Part shown: piece by piece, positions 1 to 8,506 of the stretch
Numbering within the stretch: the stretch's first letter is position 1
How the letters are laid out: each line of letters starts with the position of its first letter
From: Methylotenera sp.
GTDB lineage: Bacteria > Pseudomonadota > Gammaproteobacteria > Burkholderiales > Methylophilaceae
Assembly: GCF_030684185.1 (NCBI RefSeq)
Contig: NZ_JAUXOY010000015.1
Coordinates: forward strand, 1 to 64,000
Length of the DNA: 64,000 bases
Direction: 5' to 3'
Position numbers and translations under genes: made by a program
The notes under the pieces: model-generated
What the model saw: only the letters and a program-made list of their open reading frames with translations
Told to the model about the DNA's origin: nothing
Database searches by the model: none

Positions 1-92
1 GTCATATATAAATTAACCTGTTTATCTGAAATGTGATTACCTGACACAGCGCCTCCTTATGGTTTGCTGTGCAGAACTCTATCAGATCAACT

Positions 93-135
93 AGACAAGT
101 TAATTGTCGCTAGACCAGACAAGATAATTGTCGCT
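93..135. repeat. Two direct copies of a small palindrome, likely IS-end remnant
   Basis: Two near-identical 19-nt units lie at 93-111 and 117-135. Each contains the interrupted palindrome GACAA-N5-TTGTC and ends in GCT. They stop a few bases before glycosyltransferase homology begins (about 140). Multiple subterminal repeats of this sort occur at the ends of some insertion sequences, for example the IS21 family. I infer that an element lies to the left of the window or has decayed there. No transposase is visible. Confidence 0.5.
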
Positions 136-772
136 CAATAGATATCTCACCACTTTTACACATCCAGAAACGGATGCAGAAATACAAAGTAAAATTTTAG
201 CTGGTCATTGTGCAATATCACATCCAAGTGCAATGATCCGAAGAAAAATATTGATTGATAACGGCGGGTATGATTTAGATTACGGGCTAGTAGAAGAGCT
301 TGATTTATGGCTTAGGTTAGGTGAAAAAGCAGAATTGGCAAATCTGCGAGAGCCGATAATTAAATATCGCCTACATAGCAAATCTGTAAGTGAAAAAAAT
401 GGTATTGCGCAACGCGAGGCAGGAAAAAGAGCATGCGAAGCTGCCTGGAAGCGAAGAGGAATTTCAGGAAAATATGAAGCTAATAAGGGATGGAGGCCAA
501 CCGATGAAAAAAACTCCCAGCACGGCTTCATATTACTTTATGGTTGGTGGGCGTTTTCCAGTCAAGAATATTTAACTACAATTATTTATGGCATTAAAGC
601 TGTTTTGATAAAACCCTTCAATATTTCGAGTTGGAAGCTATTGCTTTGTCCTTGTCGGGCACGCTTGAAAAACTTATTTTCTAAATTTAAATTTTTACCT
701 CATCTGGGAACCATTACATTCACCGCTTCTGAGATTTTGAATTCAGAATTTATTCTACTAAGATTACCATGA
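128..772 (+). pseudogene. Truncated family 2 glycosyltransferase (C-terminal half only)
   Basis: The reading frame encodes the C-terminal part of a GT2 glycosyltransferase. It aligns throughout with the second half of the intact enzyme at 4548-5501: both share RYLTT, GGYD, LVEDLD/LVEELD followed by LWLRLGE, KYRLH, KRACEA and YGWW. The N-terminal nucleotide-sugar-binding half (VYN, DDGS and DxD motifs) is missing. The only start is a TTG at 128 inside a repeat, with no ribosome site. Homology begins near 140, right after the repeat at 93-135, so insertion or deletion removed the front half. The C-terminus runs about 35 residues past the end of the paralogue. A non-functional remnant is most likely. 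Confidence 0.75.
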
Positions 773-939
773 CGAATTCAACTTCACTTAGCCCCTTTTT
801 CAATAGGTCTTAAGTACGGATGCAAACATATCCAACTACCCATAACAGCAAAGCTTTGGCTTAGCTAAAGTGCATGCAATATATGCTGAATTGGTTAGTA
901 AGTTTATCAAATACACTAAAAAAATAGGAAATATTAATT

Positions 940-1683
940 ATGAATCCGTTATCAAGCAGTCAAACTAAGTCCTTACAAATAAGTCCCATTAAAGTCGCAA
1001 CGACTTTGGCTCTAATTTGGTCGGTCATTGTTTTTTACGGAACACTATGCCAGTTTATTCACCTGTATTTTAACATCTACCTTCCTGGTACTGAACTTAC
1101 CTATCTGGATTCAGAAATGAATATACCCGCCATTTTTTCTGGATTCATGCTGCTTCTATCTTCAATAATTATTGGTTTTGTTTGGTATTTGGAAAGAAAT
1201 CTTAAAAATGGAAAGTACTGGCTGATATTATCAGGCGGGTTCTTTTTTATGTTCCTGGAAGAAATATTAGAGATCCACGAAAAGATTACTGCACCAATTC
1301 AGGAGATAATTGGACATGACCATCTGGGATTTTTCAAATATTCCTGGATAATACCCTATGCAATTATTAGCCTCGTTGTAGGATTATATTTTTTAAAATT
1401 CCTGTTTTCCCTGCCAAAAGAAACGACTAAAAGAATCTTCATTGCCGGTATCTGGTATGTTATGGCAGCTTTAGGAATTGAAGGCATCACAGGCATCAGT
1501 GCAGATTATTTTGGTAATACAGACAATTTCTTGTACCTAGCCTTTATGACAATTGAAGAAGCAAGCGAGATGTACGCAATATCCTTTTTTATCTTTGCTT
1601 TACTCAGCTATATAGAACAAGTTCACTCTGGGGTAAGTATTTCTTTTGGTACGAGTCATGAGTCCGAAAAAGTCATGAAATAG
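940..1683 (+). CDS. Multi-pass inner-membrane protein of unknown function
   Basis: This is a 247-residue protein with about six hydrophobic segments (roughly residues 18-42, 62-82, 92-108, 136-156, 166-182 and 206-222). Two acidic motifs sit in or next to membrane segments: FLEEILEIHEK (about 106-116) and a TIEEASEMYA segment (about 204-213). Paired Glu/His residues of this kind are sometimes metal- or proton-binding, but I do not recognise the family. The start is an ATG preceded by an AGGAAA-type site. It stands alone on the + strand between the broken glycosyltransferase and the convergent acetyltransferase, so a role in polysaccharide modification or lipid-carrier handling is only suggested by position. 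Confidence 0.75.
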   Translation: MNPLSSSQTKSLQISPIKVATTLALIWSVIVFYGTLCQFIHLYFNIYLPGTELTYLDSEMNIPAIFSGFMLLLSSIIIGFVWYLERNLKNGKYWLILSGGFFFMFLEEILEIHEKITAPIQEIIGHDHLGFFKYSWIIPYAIISLVVGLYFLKFLFSLPKETTKRIFIAGIWYVMAALGIEGITGISADYFGNTDNFLYLAFMTIEEASEMYAISFFIFALLSYIEQVHSGVSISFGTSHESEKVMK

Positions 1684-1721
1684 TCATTCATTAAAAATAG
1701 GAAAAACGTGATCCGCCATAT

Positions 1722-2330
1722 TTATTTATCTGGATAAAAATATTTAACTCTAATAGCGACAAGCTCTGCCTCGACTTTTGGATCATAAGCAGCGTCTCGC
1801 TTTTGAATGATATGATTCCATGGTAATTTTTCTGTTTTCTCCTGCAAGCGAATTGCCAACTCATTAGTGCGACCGATGGGTTTTGCAGGAACTCCACCCA
1901 CTATATCGCCTGGAGCAACATCTCTTGTCACGACCGATCCTGCTGCAACAATAGCATTAGGACCTATGGTCACGTTAGGAAGAACAATAGCACCATGCCC
2001 GATAAACACATTATCTTTAATTACAATCTTCCCCACCGAATCAAGCTTCATCCCATAAGCAACATTTAACATGCCTACAACACCATCATGCCCAATCAAA
2101 CTACAATCTGAAAGCGTGACATTGTTACCGATTTGTACGTAAGCGGGGTCTGTTATGTTAGCTCCATAATTAATCCTGCAGTTTTCACCAATAGCATATA
2201 ACTTTCCATGCTGTTTGAGGAATTCTGCAAATTCATCATTTGCAGGCTGACACAGCCTTATATAAAGCCCGACAAAACGCCCCTTCTTAAAAGCGAAATG
2301 CCGTAGTATTTTTTGTAAAAATTTTCTCAT
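1722..2330 (-). CDS. Hexapeptide-repeat acyltransferase (LbH fold), polysaccharide O-acetylation
   Basis: This is a left-handed beta-helix acyltransferase of the serine/maltose O-acetyltransferase type. Hexapeptide repeats run over the central part (segments such as IGNNVTL, VIKDNVFIGHGAIVLP and VTIGPNAIVAAGSVVT), followed by the usual GDIVGGVPAKPIG tail. The likely reaction is transfer of an acetyl group from acetyl-CoA to a sugar of the repeat unit. A longer reading frame continues to 2474 but overlaps the next gene. An AGGG site gives proper spacing to the ATG at 2330 (alternative ATG at 2336), starting MRKFLQ. It is the last gene of the - strand glycosyltransferase run, about 16 bp after the stop of the GT4 gene. 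Confidence 0.85.
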   Translation of the reverse strand: MRKFLQKILRHFAFKKGRFVGLYIRLCQPANDEFAEFLKQHGKLYAIGENCRINYGANITDPAYVQIGNNVTLSDCSLIGHDGVVGMLNVAYGMKLDSVGKIVIKDNVFIGHGAIVLPNVTIGPNAIVAAGSVVTRDVAPGDIVGGVPAKPIGRTNELAIRLQEKTEKLPWNHIIQKRDAAYDPKVEAELVAIRVKYFYPDK

Positions 2331-2346
2331 TATCATTTGCCCTAAA

Positions 2347-3444
2347 TTAAATTTCTCTCTCCGATTGCCGGGAAATTGCATGGTGTAGCGCATCCTCAAA
2401 AAGCATCGCTGAATGCTCCCATGAACTATCAGCAAGCGTTTCATAAGCATTTTTTGACAACTGCTTCCAACCATCCTGACTTAAAGACAATATCCATTTA
2501 GCACCATCAGCAATGGCAGTTACATCATTAACATCAGTCAAAACTCCGTTTTCATAAGAAATAATTGACTCCATTGGCCAGCCCGCCTTAGTCGATACAA
2601 TTGGTGTCCTGCAGGCCATAGCCTCCATTGCTGGCAAATTAAAACCTTCTGTGCGACTGGCTGTTATCCAGACATCACATTGGGCATAAAGCGCTTTAAT
2701 TTTGTCCTGGGCTGGAGAAAGCTGAAACTCAATCGCATCATCCCACTGTGGAAAGTTATCTGGAGGAAATGAACCAAAGCTTATAACTCGGAGATTAGGC
2801 ATACTTTCTTTAAGTTTTTTTATAGCGGCTAAAGTAACATCAACGCCTTTGAAATCAGCATATGCAAAAAGGAAGCCGACGGTAGGGGCAGACTGCTTTT
2901 CCCTTTGTTCTGCATGAAACTGCAGCCTGTCAACACTATTCGGCACAATATCTACCGTATGATCACCATAGGTATTTTTCATGACATCAAGCAACCATTT
3001 GGCAATTACAATTTTATGCAAAGGCAAACGGTAGGTTGCCGCTGCTCGCTCTATAGGTAAGAAATCAAATACCTCATGATGCTGTATGAAATAAACTTTA
3101 GCACCTTTAGTTTGACTCAATGCATTAACCCACTCAGCTGTCTCCCACCAGGATGCAATAATGACGTCTGCATCAGGAAAATCTTTATCTGTGGCTGGTC
3201 TGTATGTTTCAAGCACAATATGATTAAGACCAAGCCCATCAAGATGAGACGCTTCTACATTAACTTTGGGCCAGCCTCTGCCTTTTAAAAGGGATTTAAC
3301 TTTTCGAAAAAAACTCAGTTGTTTCGGGGGAGGAGAAACCAGCACAACCTCGTGCCCTTTATCTGCCAACATTTTTGCGTAGATTGCCACAACCTTGATG
3401 CCGCCAGACATACCGACTGTGGGCAAAACAAAAGATATCTTCAT
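2347..3444 (-). CDS. Family 4 glycosyltransferase
   Basis: A 365-residue GT-B fold enzyme of the GT4 type. The N-terminal Rossmann half contains the glycine loop after MKISFVLPTVGMSGG. The C-terminal half has the nucleotide-sugar site with the E-x7-E motif in TEGFNLPAMEAMA (about residues 270-282), then TPIVSTKAGWPMES. It probably adds one sugar to the lipid-linked repeat unit at the cytoplasmic face. The ATG at 3444 is preceded by AAGGA at good spacing. It lies upstream of the acetyltransferase in the same - strand group. Donor and acceptor cannot be read from the sequence. Confidence 0.88.
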   Translation of the reverse strand: MKISFVLPTVGMSGGIKVVAIYAKMLADKGHEVVLVSPPPKQLSFFRKVKSLLKGRGWPKVNVEASHLDGLGLNHIVLETYRPATDKDFPDADVIIASWWETAEWVNALSQTKGAKVYFIQHHEVFDFLPIERAAATYRLPLHKIVIAKWLLDVMKNTYGDHTVDIVPNSVDRLQFHAEQREKQSAPTVGFLFAYADFKGVDVTLAAIKKLKESMPNLRVISFGSFPPDNFPQWDDAIEFQLSPAQDKIKALYAQCDVWITASRTEGFNLPAMEAMACRTPIVSTKAGWPMESIISYENGVLTDVNDVTAIADGAKWILSLSQDGWKQLSKNAYETLADSSWEHSAMLFEDALHHAISRQSEREI

Positions 3445-3544
3445 TAGCGCTATCCTTTAGAATCCATTATATTGCTACTTTTATACTTTAAAAATCAAGA
3501 ATCTACAATCACATTAATTCTCTAAACTCCACAAAAAAAAGTAG

Positions 3545-4468
3545 TCAATACCCTCTTAATACGCAAGCGCACACCTTAATATTTTCAAAGCTAAAGGGAT
3601 TTTTCAATAAGGCTTTCCAGGCATATTTTCGTGCAGTTGCACGGTTTCCGCTAGCCAGCGCCCACCAAGCCCATTTGCGATGCACATCAGAAATCGTAGA
3701 AACTGCTGCTTTAGCTGACCACATTCCGGCAGGGACGGCATCGACGTCTTGATTTCTTCTGCGGCGTGCATCTGCTGTCGCTGCAAGTATGGACTTAAAC
3801 TGCCGATCCCGCCCAGCATAGCTCATGCTTGAAGTATGCTGTCTGTAGCGTACCAGCACATCAGGCAAATTAGCCAGCCTGCCAACCTCAGCCATCCTTA
3901 AGAACAAATCCAGGTCATCTGCATACTCGTATTCAGCTCGGTAACCACCTATCAGCTGCACAGCAGATTTACGCATCGCCACCGCCGGATGAAATATAAA
4001 CGCACCACCCCAGCTTAGCCCTTCATCAATATCTTCGTGCTTCATGCGATCGCCCATTTCCATGATCGGCATGCCATCCGGGTCTATCAGCAATACTCTT
4101 GAGCCAACCAGCACACATTCAGGATGTTCAGCGAGATAACGCATCTGTTTTTCAAACCTGTCTGGAAGTGAAATATCATCTTGGTCCATTCTGAACAAAA
4201 TATCACCGGCAGCCAAACGAATGCCTTCGTTTAATGTACCGACCAGACCACGATTGGCTGATGTAAACACCTTACAACGTGAGTCCTGAGCGGCATAATA
4301 TTCCAATCGACTTAACGAGCCATCGGTACTACCATCGTTCAGCAACAATAGTTCAAAGTCCTTGAAAGTCTGCGATAAGATTGATTCAATGGCCGCATCA
4401 AGATACTCCCCTGCGTTGTAAACTGGAAAAATCACACTCGCTGCCAGTTTGTTAATATTATTACTCAT
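3545..4468 (-). CDS. Family 2 glycosyltransferase
   Basis: A GT-A fold enzyme of about 307 residues. The N-terminal half carries VIFPVYNAGEYL, the LLLNDGSTDGS donor loop and FRMDQDD, the DxD-type metal motif. The C-terminal part has GGYRAEYEYADDLDLFLR and VRYRQH, as in polysaccharide repeat-unit transferases. An upstream in-frame TTG (4474) is possible, but the ATG at 4468 with an AGG site about ten bases upstream is preferred. It shares its domain plan with the neighbour at 4548-5501 and the broken copy at 128-772, so the locus holds three related GT2 genes. Substrate unknown. Confidence 0.87.
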   Translation of the reverse strand: MSNNINKLAASVIFPVYNAGEYLDAAIESILSQTFKDFELLLLNDGSTDGSLSRLEYYAAQDSRCKVFTSANRGLVGTLNEGIRLAAGDILFRMDQDDISLPDRFEKQMRYLAEHPECVLVGSRVLLIDPDGMPIMEMGDRMKHEDIDEGLSWGGAFIFHPAVAMRKSAVQLIGGYRAEYEYADDLDLFLRMAEVGRLANLPDVLVRYRQHTSSMSYAGRDRQFKSILAATADARRRRNQDVDAVPAGMWSAKAAVSTISDVHRKWAWWALASGNRATARKYAWKALLKNPFSFENIKVCACVLRGY

Positions 4469-4547
4469 AGACAAAATACCTAATAATTAGAAACGGTTAA
4501 TTAAAAATAATGTTGAATTTAATAAAGATAATCAAGAATGTTTAAAT

Positions 4548-5501
4548 TCATTTCCTCTTAAAAAGAGCGCAGACTAACAATCTCCACCCCTCCTTATTCA
4601 GCATCTTTAACTTTAGCGCTTTCAGGCTATAGATAGCTGCAGTTTTGTACTCTTTATTGATCCAGGCCCACCAGCCATATTGCAGCATAAACTTATGTTT
4701 AGAATCGGTATCCGAAGCAGGGCGCCAAAGTTCGCCAGAATTATATTGGCACGCGATACCTCTTCTTTTGGATGCCGCCTCACAAGCTCGTTTTGCAGCC
4801 TGTCTTTGCTTTAATCCATTTAGCTCGCTGGCTGACTTAGCATGCAAACGATATTTAACAATCGGCTCTGCAATGTTTTCAAGCTTTCCAAGTTCACCAA
4901 GTCGTAGCCACATATCCAAATCTTCTACCAAATTTCTCTCTGGGTCATAACCACCAACGCTTCTCATTATATCACTGCGCATCATGGCACAGGAGTGAGT
5001 AATAGCACCGTTTCCAGCCAAGGCAGACTCATTAATTGCTTCATTACCTCTGATATGCAAAAGAGTTGTCAGATAGCGTCCCTTGCCATCAATTAACCGT
5101 GTGTCTCCTCCCACACAGACAACATCAGGATGCTCTTCCAGATATTTGACCTGAAGTGCAAAACGATTAGGCAGCGCGACATCATCGCAATCCAATACTG
5201 CAATAAACTTTCCTCTAGAATGCGCAAGCATCTCGTTGCGAGTCGCGACTATTCCAAGGTTCTCTCTTGTTATTATGCTGATTCTGCTATCTTTTGCAGC
5301 GTATGTCTTGGCAATCTTCAGCGAATGATCAGTTGATCCGTCATTACAAATAATCAACTCAAAATCCTGAAAAGTCTGATTGAGAATACTCTCAATAGCT
5401 TCAGTGGGGTAGACAGCACAATTATAGACAGGCATATTCACAGAAATAATCGGGGCATTACCCTTCTCCGTAATACCATCACTCAAGCTAACTTCAGACA
5501 T
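4548..5501 (-). CDS. Family 2 glycosyltransferase
   Basis: A 317-residue GT2 enzyme with VNMPVYNCAVYPTEAI at the N-terminus, IICNDGSTDHS donor loop, AVLDCDDVALPNRF (DxD region) and the C-terminal GGYDPERNLVEDLDMWLR and VKYRLH motifs. Its 5' end overlaps the 3' end of the flippase gene by 8 nt, so the two are translationally coupled. It is the closest relative in the window of the truncated glycosyltransferase at 128-772, which suggests an old duplication. It probably builds the repeat unit exported by the neighbouring flippase. Confidence 0.9.
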   Translation of the reverse strand: MSEVSLSDGITEKGNAPIISVNMPVYNCAVYPTEAIESILNQTFQDFELIICNDGSTDHSLKIAKTYAAKDSRISIITRENLGIVATRNEMLAHSRGKFIAVLDCDDVALPNRFALQVKYLEEHPDVVCVGGDTRLIDGKGRYLTTLLHIRGNEAINESALAGNGAITHSCAMMRSDIMRSVGGYDPERNLVEDLDMWLRLGELGKLENIAEPIVKYRLHAKSASELNGLKQRQAAKRACEAASKRRGIACQYNSGELWRPASDTDSKHKFMLQYGWWAWINKEYKTAAIYSLKALKLKMLNKEGWRLLVCALFKRK

Positions 5502-6819
5502 ATTTAAGACTCATTGATGCAAAAAAAATAATAATCGAAGATAAAGCTAATATTGGAAGATCAATTTTTGGTTGCCATAAACCAGCCTTGATATGCACAT
5601 AGGTATAAGCCGGGTACATTAACCAGCTAACCGAAGCTAAGGCAATTACGACACCATACTCTTGATAAAAGTGATGTCCGATTAGAATAGCAATAACCTG
5701 AACCACAATCTGAAGTGCTAATAACGCCGTACTTGAACGTACCAAGCCCTTGGCCAAAAGAATACCTGCGTAGGAACCTCCAACAATTCCGGCTAGTGAA
5801 CCCATCGCCAGAATACGCAGCATGACCCCTGACTCTCTATAACGATCGTCATAGAGTAACCACATAAATTGATCACCATAAAACACAAAAAATAGCGCAC
5901 ATATCCAACTGGGGATAATCATCACTAGGCGCGTTTTTGTCATGACGTTATGAATACGATATGGATTGTTGCGCAATACTTCAGAATAGGCAGGAAGCAG
6001 AATTTTGCCAGACAATTGTAAAATAGATTGCCAGAAAATTAAACTCATCGTACTGGCAAGCGTATAAAACGCTAACATATTGACATCTAGCAGTTTCGCA
6101 ACAAACAACTTATTTCCTTCACCTGCAAGAAAAGTAAGTGCTGAACTGACAAAAATCCAGCTGCCAAAGCCAAAAAGCGCTTTCACTGAAGCCTGCTCCC
6201 ATGCGAAATGATTTCGATTGCCAGGCAACATATAATGGCTAGCCAGCATTTTTAAAAGCCCGCCGAGCAATGTTCCCCACACTAGCGCCCATACTGATTT
6301 GTACAGCCAAGCAAACAATATGATTGTGATTAGACTGATCACATAGGTGACGATTTCTATCATCGTCACCTTAGCCATATACAACTCGCGATTTGCTGTA
6401 GCTAATTTTGTTGAGTTGAACCCGGCAATCACTGCACCTAAACCTACAACAGGCAACAATTGCATCAGTAGAGGCTCATGATAAAATTCGGCAAAAAAAG
6501 GCGCTGTTACTAAGACAACAAGAAAAATTACCAAGCCCTGAATCACTTGAATGGTCCAGGCGGTATTAAGGAAACTGGCCTCATTCCCTCTTTTATTTTG
6601 AACAATGCTGGGCTGAATGCCAATGTCTGACATCATAGTCAAACCAATCATGACCGCCTGCATAATAGCCATTAAACCAAAAGCTTCTGGGAACAAAAGC
6701 CTTGTTAATATCAGATTCGATCCAAAGCGTAATACTTGCTGGGCTCCATAACTGACACTGACCCAAAGTCCTGAATTGATTGCCCGTTTTTTTAGAGTTA
6801 AAAGCTCTGGTTTTTTCAT
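5494..6819 (-). CDS. Wzx-type polysaccharide flippase (MOP superfamily)
   Basis: A 441-residue integral membrane protein with about twelve hydrophobic helices. The N-terminus (KKRAINSGLWVSVSYGAQQVL, LTRLLFPEAFGLMA) is typical of the Wzx/lipopolysaccharide translocase family. It should move the undecaprenyl-linked repeat unit across the inner membrane. It heads the - strand transcription unit containing the two GT2 genes, the GT4 and the acetyltransferase. It is divergent from the polymerase gene at 6919 across a 99-bp region that must hold both promoters. Confidence 0.88.
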   Translation of the reverse strand: MKKPELLTLKKRAINSGLWVSVSYGAQQVLRFGSNLILTRLLFPEAFGLMAIMQAVMIGLTMMSDIGIQPSIVQNKRGNEASFLNTAWTIQVIQGLVIFLVVLVTAPFFAEFYHEPLLMQLLPVVGLGAVIAGFNSTKLATANRELYMAKVTMIEIVTYVISLITIILFAWLYKSVWALVWGTLLGGLLKMLASHYMLPGNRNHFAWEQASVKALFGFGSWIFVSSALTFLAGEGNKLFVAKLLDVNMLAFYTLASTMSLIFWQSILQLSGKILLPAYSEVLRNNPYRIHNVMTKTRLVMIIPSWICALFFVFYGDQFMWLLYDDRYRESGVMLRILAMGSLAGIVGGSYAGILLAKGLVRSSTALLALQIVVQVIAILIGHHFYQEYGVVIALASVSWLMYPAYTYVHIKAGLWQPKIDLPILALSSIIIFFASMSLKYV

Positions 6820-6918
6820 AAAATTGTTACAATGCTCATGTTATATATATTTTTTGTTAGTCTGCAAACGCAGACCACGCAGATACTTCATTAATATTTA
6901 ATTATAAAAGCAAATATT

Positions 6919-8466
6919 ATGCCAGAACACATCAGGGCACTCGTAGTTATTCTTGTAATCGCAATTTTCACGTTCTACTTTTCCAAAAAGGCTGCAAAAC
7001 CTTTCATATCAACTCAGCAATTCAATCGTTGGCGTAATGCTTGGTTTGCTATCACCCTGGTAGCTTTTTTGGCTGGTAATTTTTGGATATTCGTCATTGT
7101 AAGTACATTGTGTATTTTGTATTTTACAAAACGTGAGCAAAATCCATTCGCACTTTTTGTTATTTTACTGTTTGCAGCGCCAAGAATCAGTGAGGATATA
7201 CCTGGTTTTGGCTTGGTAAACTTTCTGTTCTCATTAGACTACGTGAGACTTCTCTCTCTTACGATTCTTCTTCCTGCTTACCTGCACTTACGCAAGAAAC
7301 CGGGCGCATTAGCCTTTGGTAAAAATTGGCCCGATAAGCTGCTTTTAACGTATATGGTATTAACTGTCGCACTGTTAATGCGCGATACCTCATTCACAGA
7401 TATGCTGCGGGGAGCATTGTATAACTTTACTGATATTTTCTTGCCATATTATGTCGCTAGTCGGGGAATAAAAAATTATCAGCAGTTGAAAGAGGTCTTC
7501 GTTGCATTCACAATTGCAGGCCTACTGGCGGGAGTCATCGCTGTTTTTGAGTATGGAAAATTCTGGTTGCTTTACTCTTCCCTTGCAGATGTGTGGCAAA
7601 TTAAGTGGTCTATGGGAAGCTATCTTGGGCGCGGTGACAATCTTCGGGCAATGGCCTCGCTCGGACAACCAATCGTACTCGGTTATGTCATGGCGATTAC
7701 CTTGGGTTTCTACCTATTCATGGCAAAATCTATCAAAAGCAGAACACTAAGGACTCTAGGCTTGGTACTGATTCTAGCAGGATTATACGCCCCGTTATCT
7801 CGCGGGCCTTGGGTTGGAGCTGCCGCTATCATCATTGTTTTTATTGCTACTGGCCCATATGCAATAAAACGATTATCCATGTTGGGGTTGGCTATGTTAG
7901 TTTCGCTCCCCTTACTAGGAGTGATTCCAGGTGGTCAGAAAATAATCAATTTACTGCCATTTGTAGGGTCTACTGAAAAAGAAAACATCGATTATCGCGT
8001 GAAACTTCTGGATAACGCCATCATAGTATTCAAACGCTACCCGATTTTTGGTTCAGTAAAATATCGTGATGAATTAGCCAACCTCGAAATGGTTCAGGGT
8101 GAAGGCATCGTCGACGTCGTCAACTCATATTTGGACGTGGTGCTTAAGGATGGAATAGTTGGTTTAATGCTGTTTATTGGATTTTTCTGGTTAGTTTTAT
8201 TATCAATTTATAAAAAAATGAAAAGAATATCCGATAAAAAAAGTCAGCCGTATTTGTTTGGCCGCACTTTAATTTCATGCCAGATAGGTATTCTGGTTAC
8301 TATATTCACGGTTAGTAGTATTTTATTGATTCCAATTATTTATTGGGCAATCGCCGGTCTGGGAATTGCATATGCCCGCCTTTTAAGCGCGCCAGAGACT
8401 GCTGAAGCTTCAAGCGAAGCTGAGCATACTGCATTACCTACATCTCGTCTCGCCTTAAAAAATTGA
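6919..8466 (+). CDS. O-antigen ligase/polymerase family membrane protein (Wzy-like)
   Basis: A 515-residue protein with about twelve transmembrane helices and a large periplasmic loop. Helix 8 carries APLSRGPWVGAAA, the SRGxW-type motif of the O-antigen ligase/Wzy_C family. The following loop includes DYRVKLLDNAIIVFKRYPIFG, the usual RxxxxxxA...P..G pattern of this family. It probably polymerises repeat units delivered by the flippase encoded divergently at 5494-6819. A ligase or protein-glycosylation role cannot be excluded. The hydrolase gene begins 40 bp downstream on the same strand. Confidence 0.85.
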   Translation: MPEHIRALVVILVIAIFTFYFSKKAAKPFISTQQFNRWRNAWFAITLVAFLAGNFWIFVIVSTLCILYFTKREQNPFALFVILLFAAPRISEDIPGFGLVNFLFSLDYVRLLSLTILLPAYLHLRKKPGALAFGKNWPDKLLLTYMVLTVALLMRDTSFTDMLRGALYNFTDIFLPYYVASRGIKNYQQLKEVFVAFTIAGLLAGVIAVFEYGKFWLLYSSLADVWQIKWSMGSYLGRGDNLRAMASLGQPIVLGYVMAITLGFYLFMAKSIKSRTLRTLGLVLILAGLYAPLSRGPWVGAAAIIIVFIATGPYAIKRLSMLGLAMLVSLPLLGVIPGGQKIINLLPFVGSTEKENIDYRVKLLDNAIIVFKRYPIFGSVKYRDELANLEMVQGEGIVDVVNSYLDVVLKDGIVGLMLFIGFFWLVLLSIYKKMKRISDKKSQPYLFGRTLISCQIGILVTIFTVSSILLIPIIYWAIAGLGIAYARLLSAPETAEASSEAEHTALPTSRLALKN

Positions 8467-8506
8467 ATCATAAAATTTGAGTCTTCGACTAAAAGGATAT
8501 CGCCGA

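Noticed and set aside
128-772. Treating the truncated GT2 frame as an intact short enzyme
   Set aside because: It lacks the whole donor-binding half, and its only start is a TTG within a repeat with no ribosome site.
6820-6918. Defined promoters for the divergent flippase and polymerase genes
   Set aside because: The region is AT-rich with several TATAAT-like strings, but no pair with a convincing -35 could be chosen.
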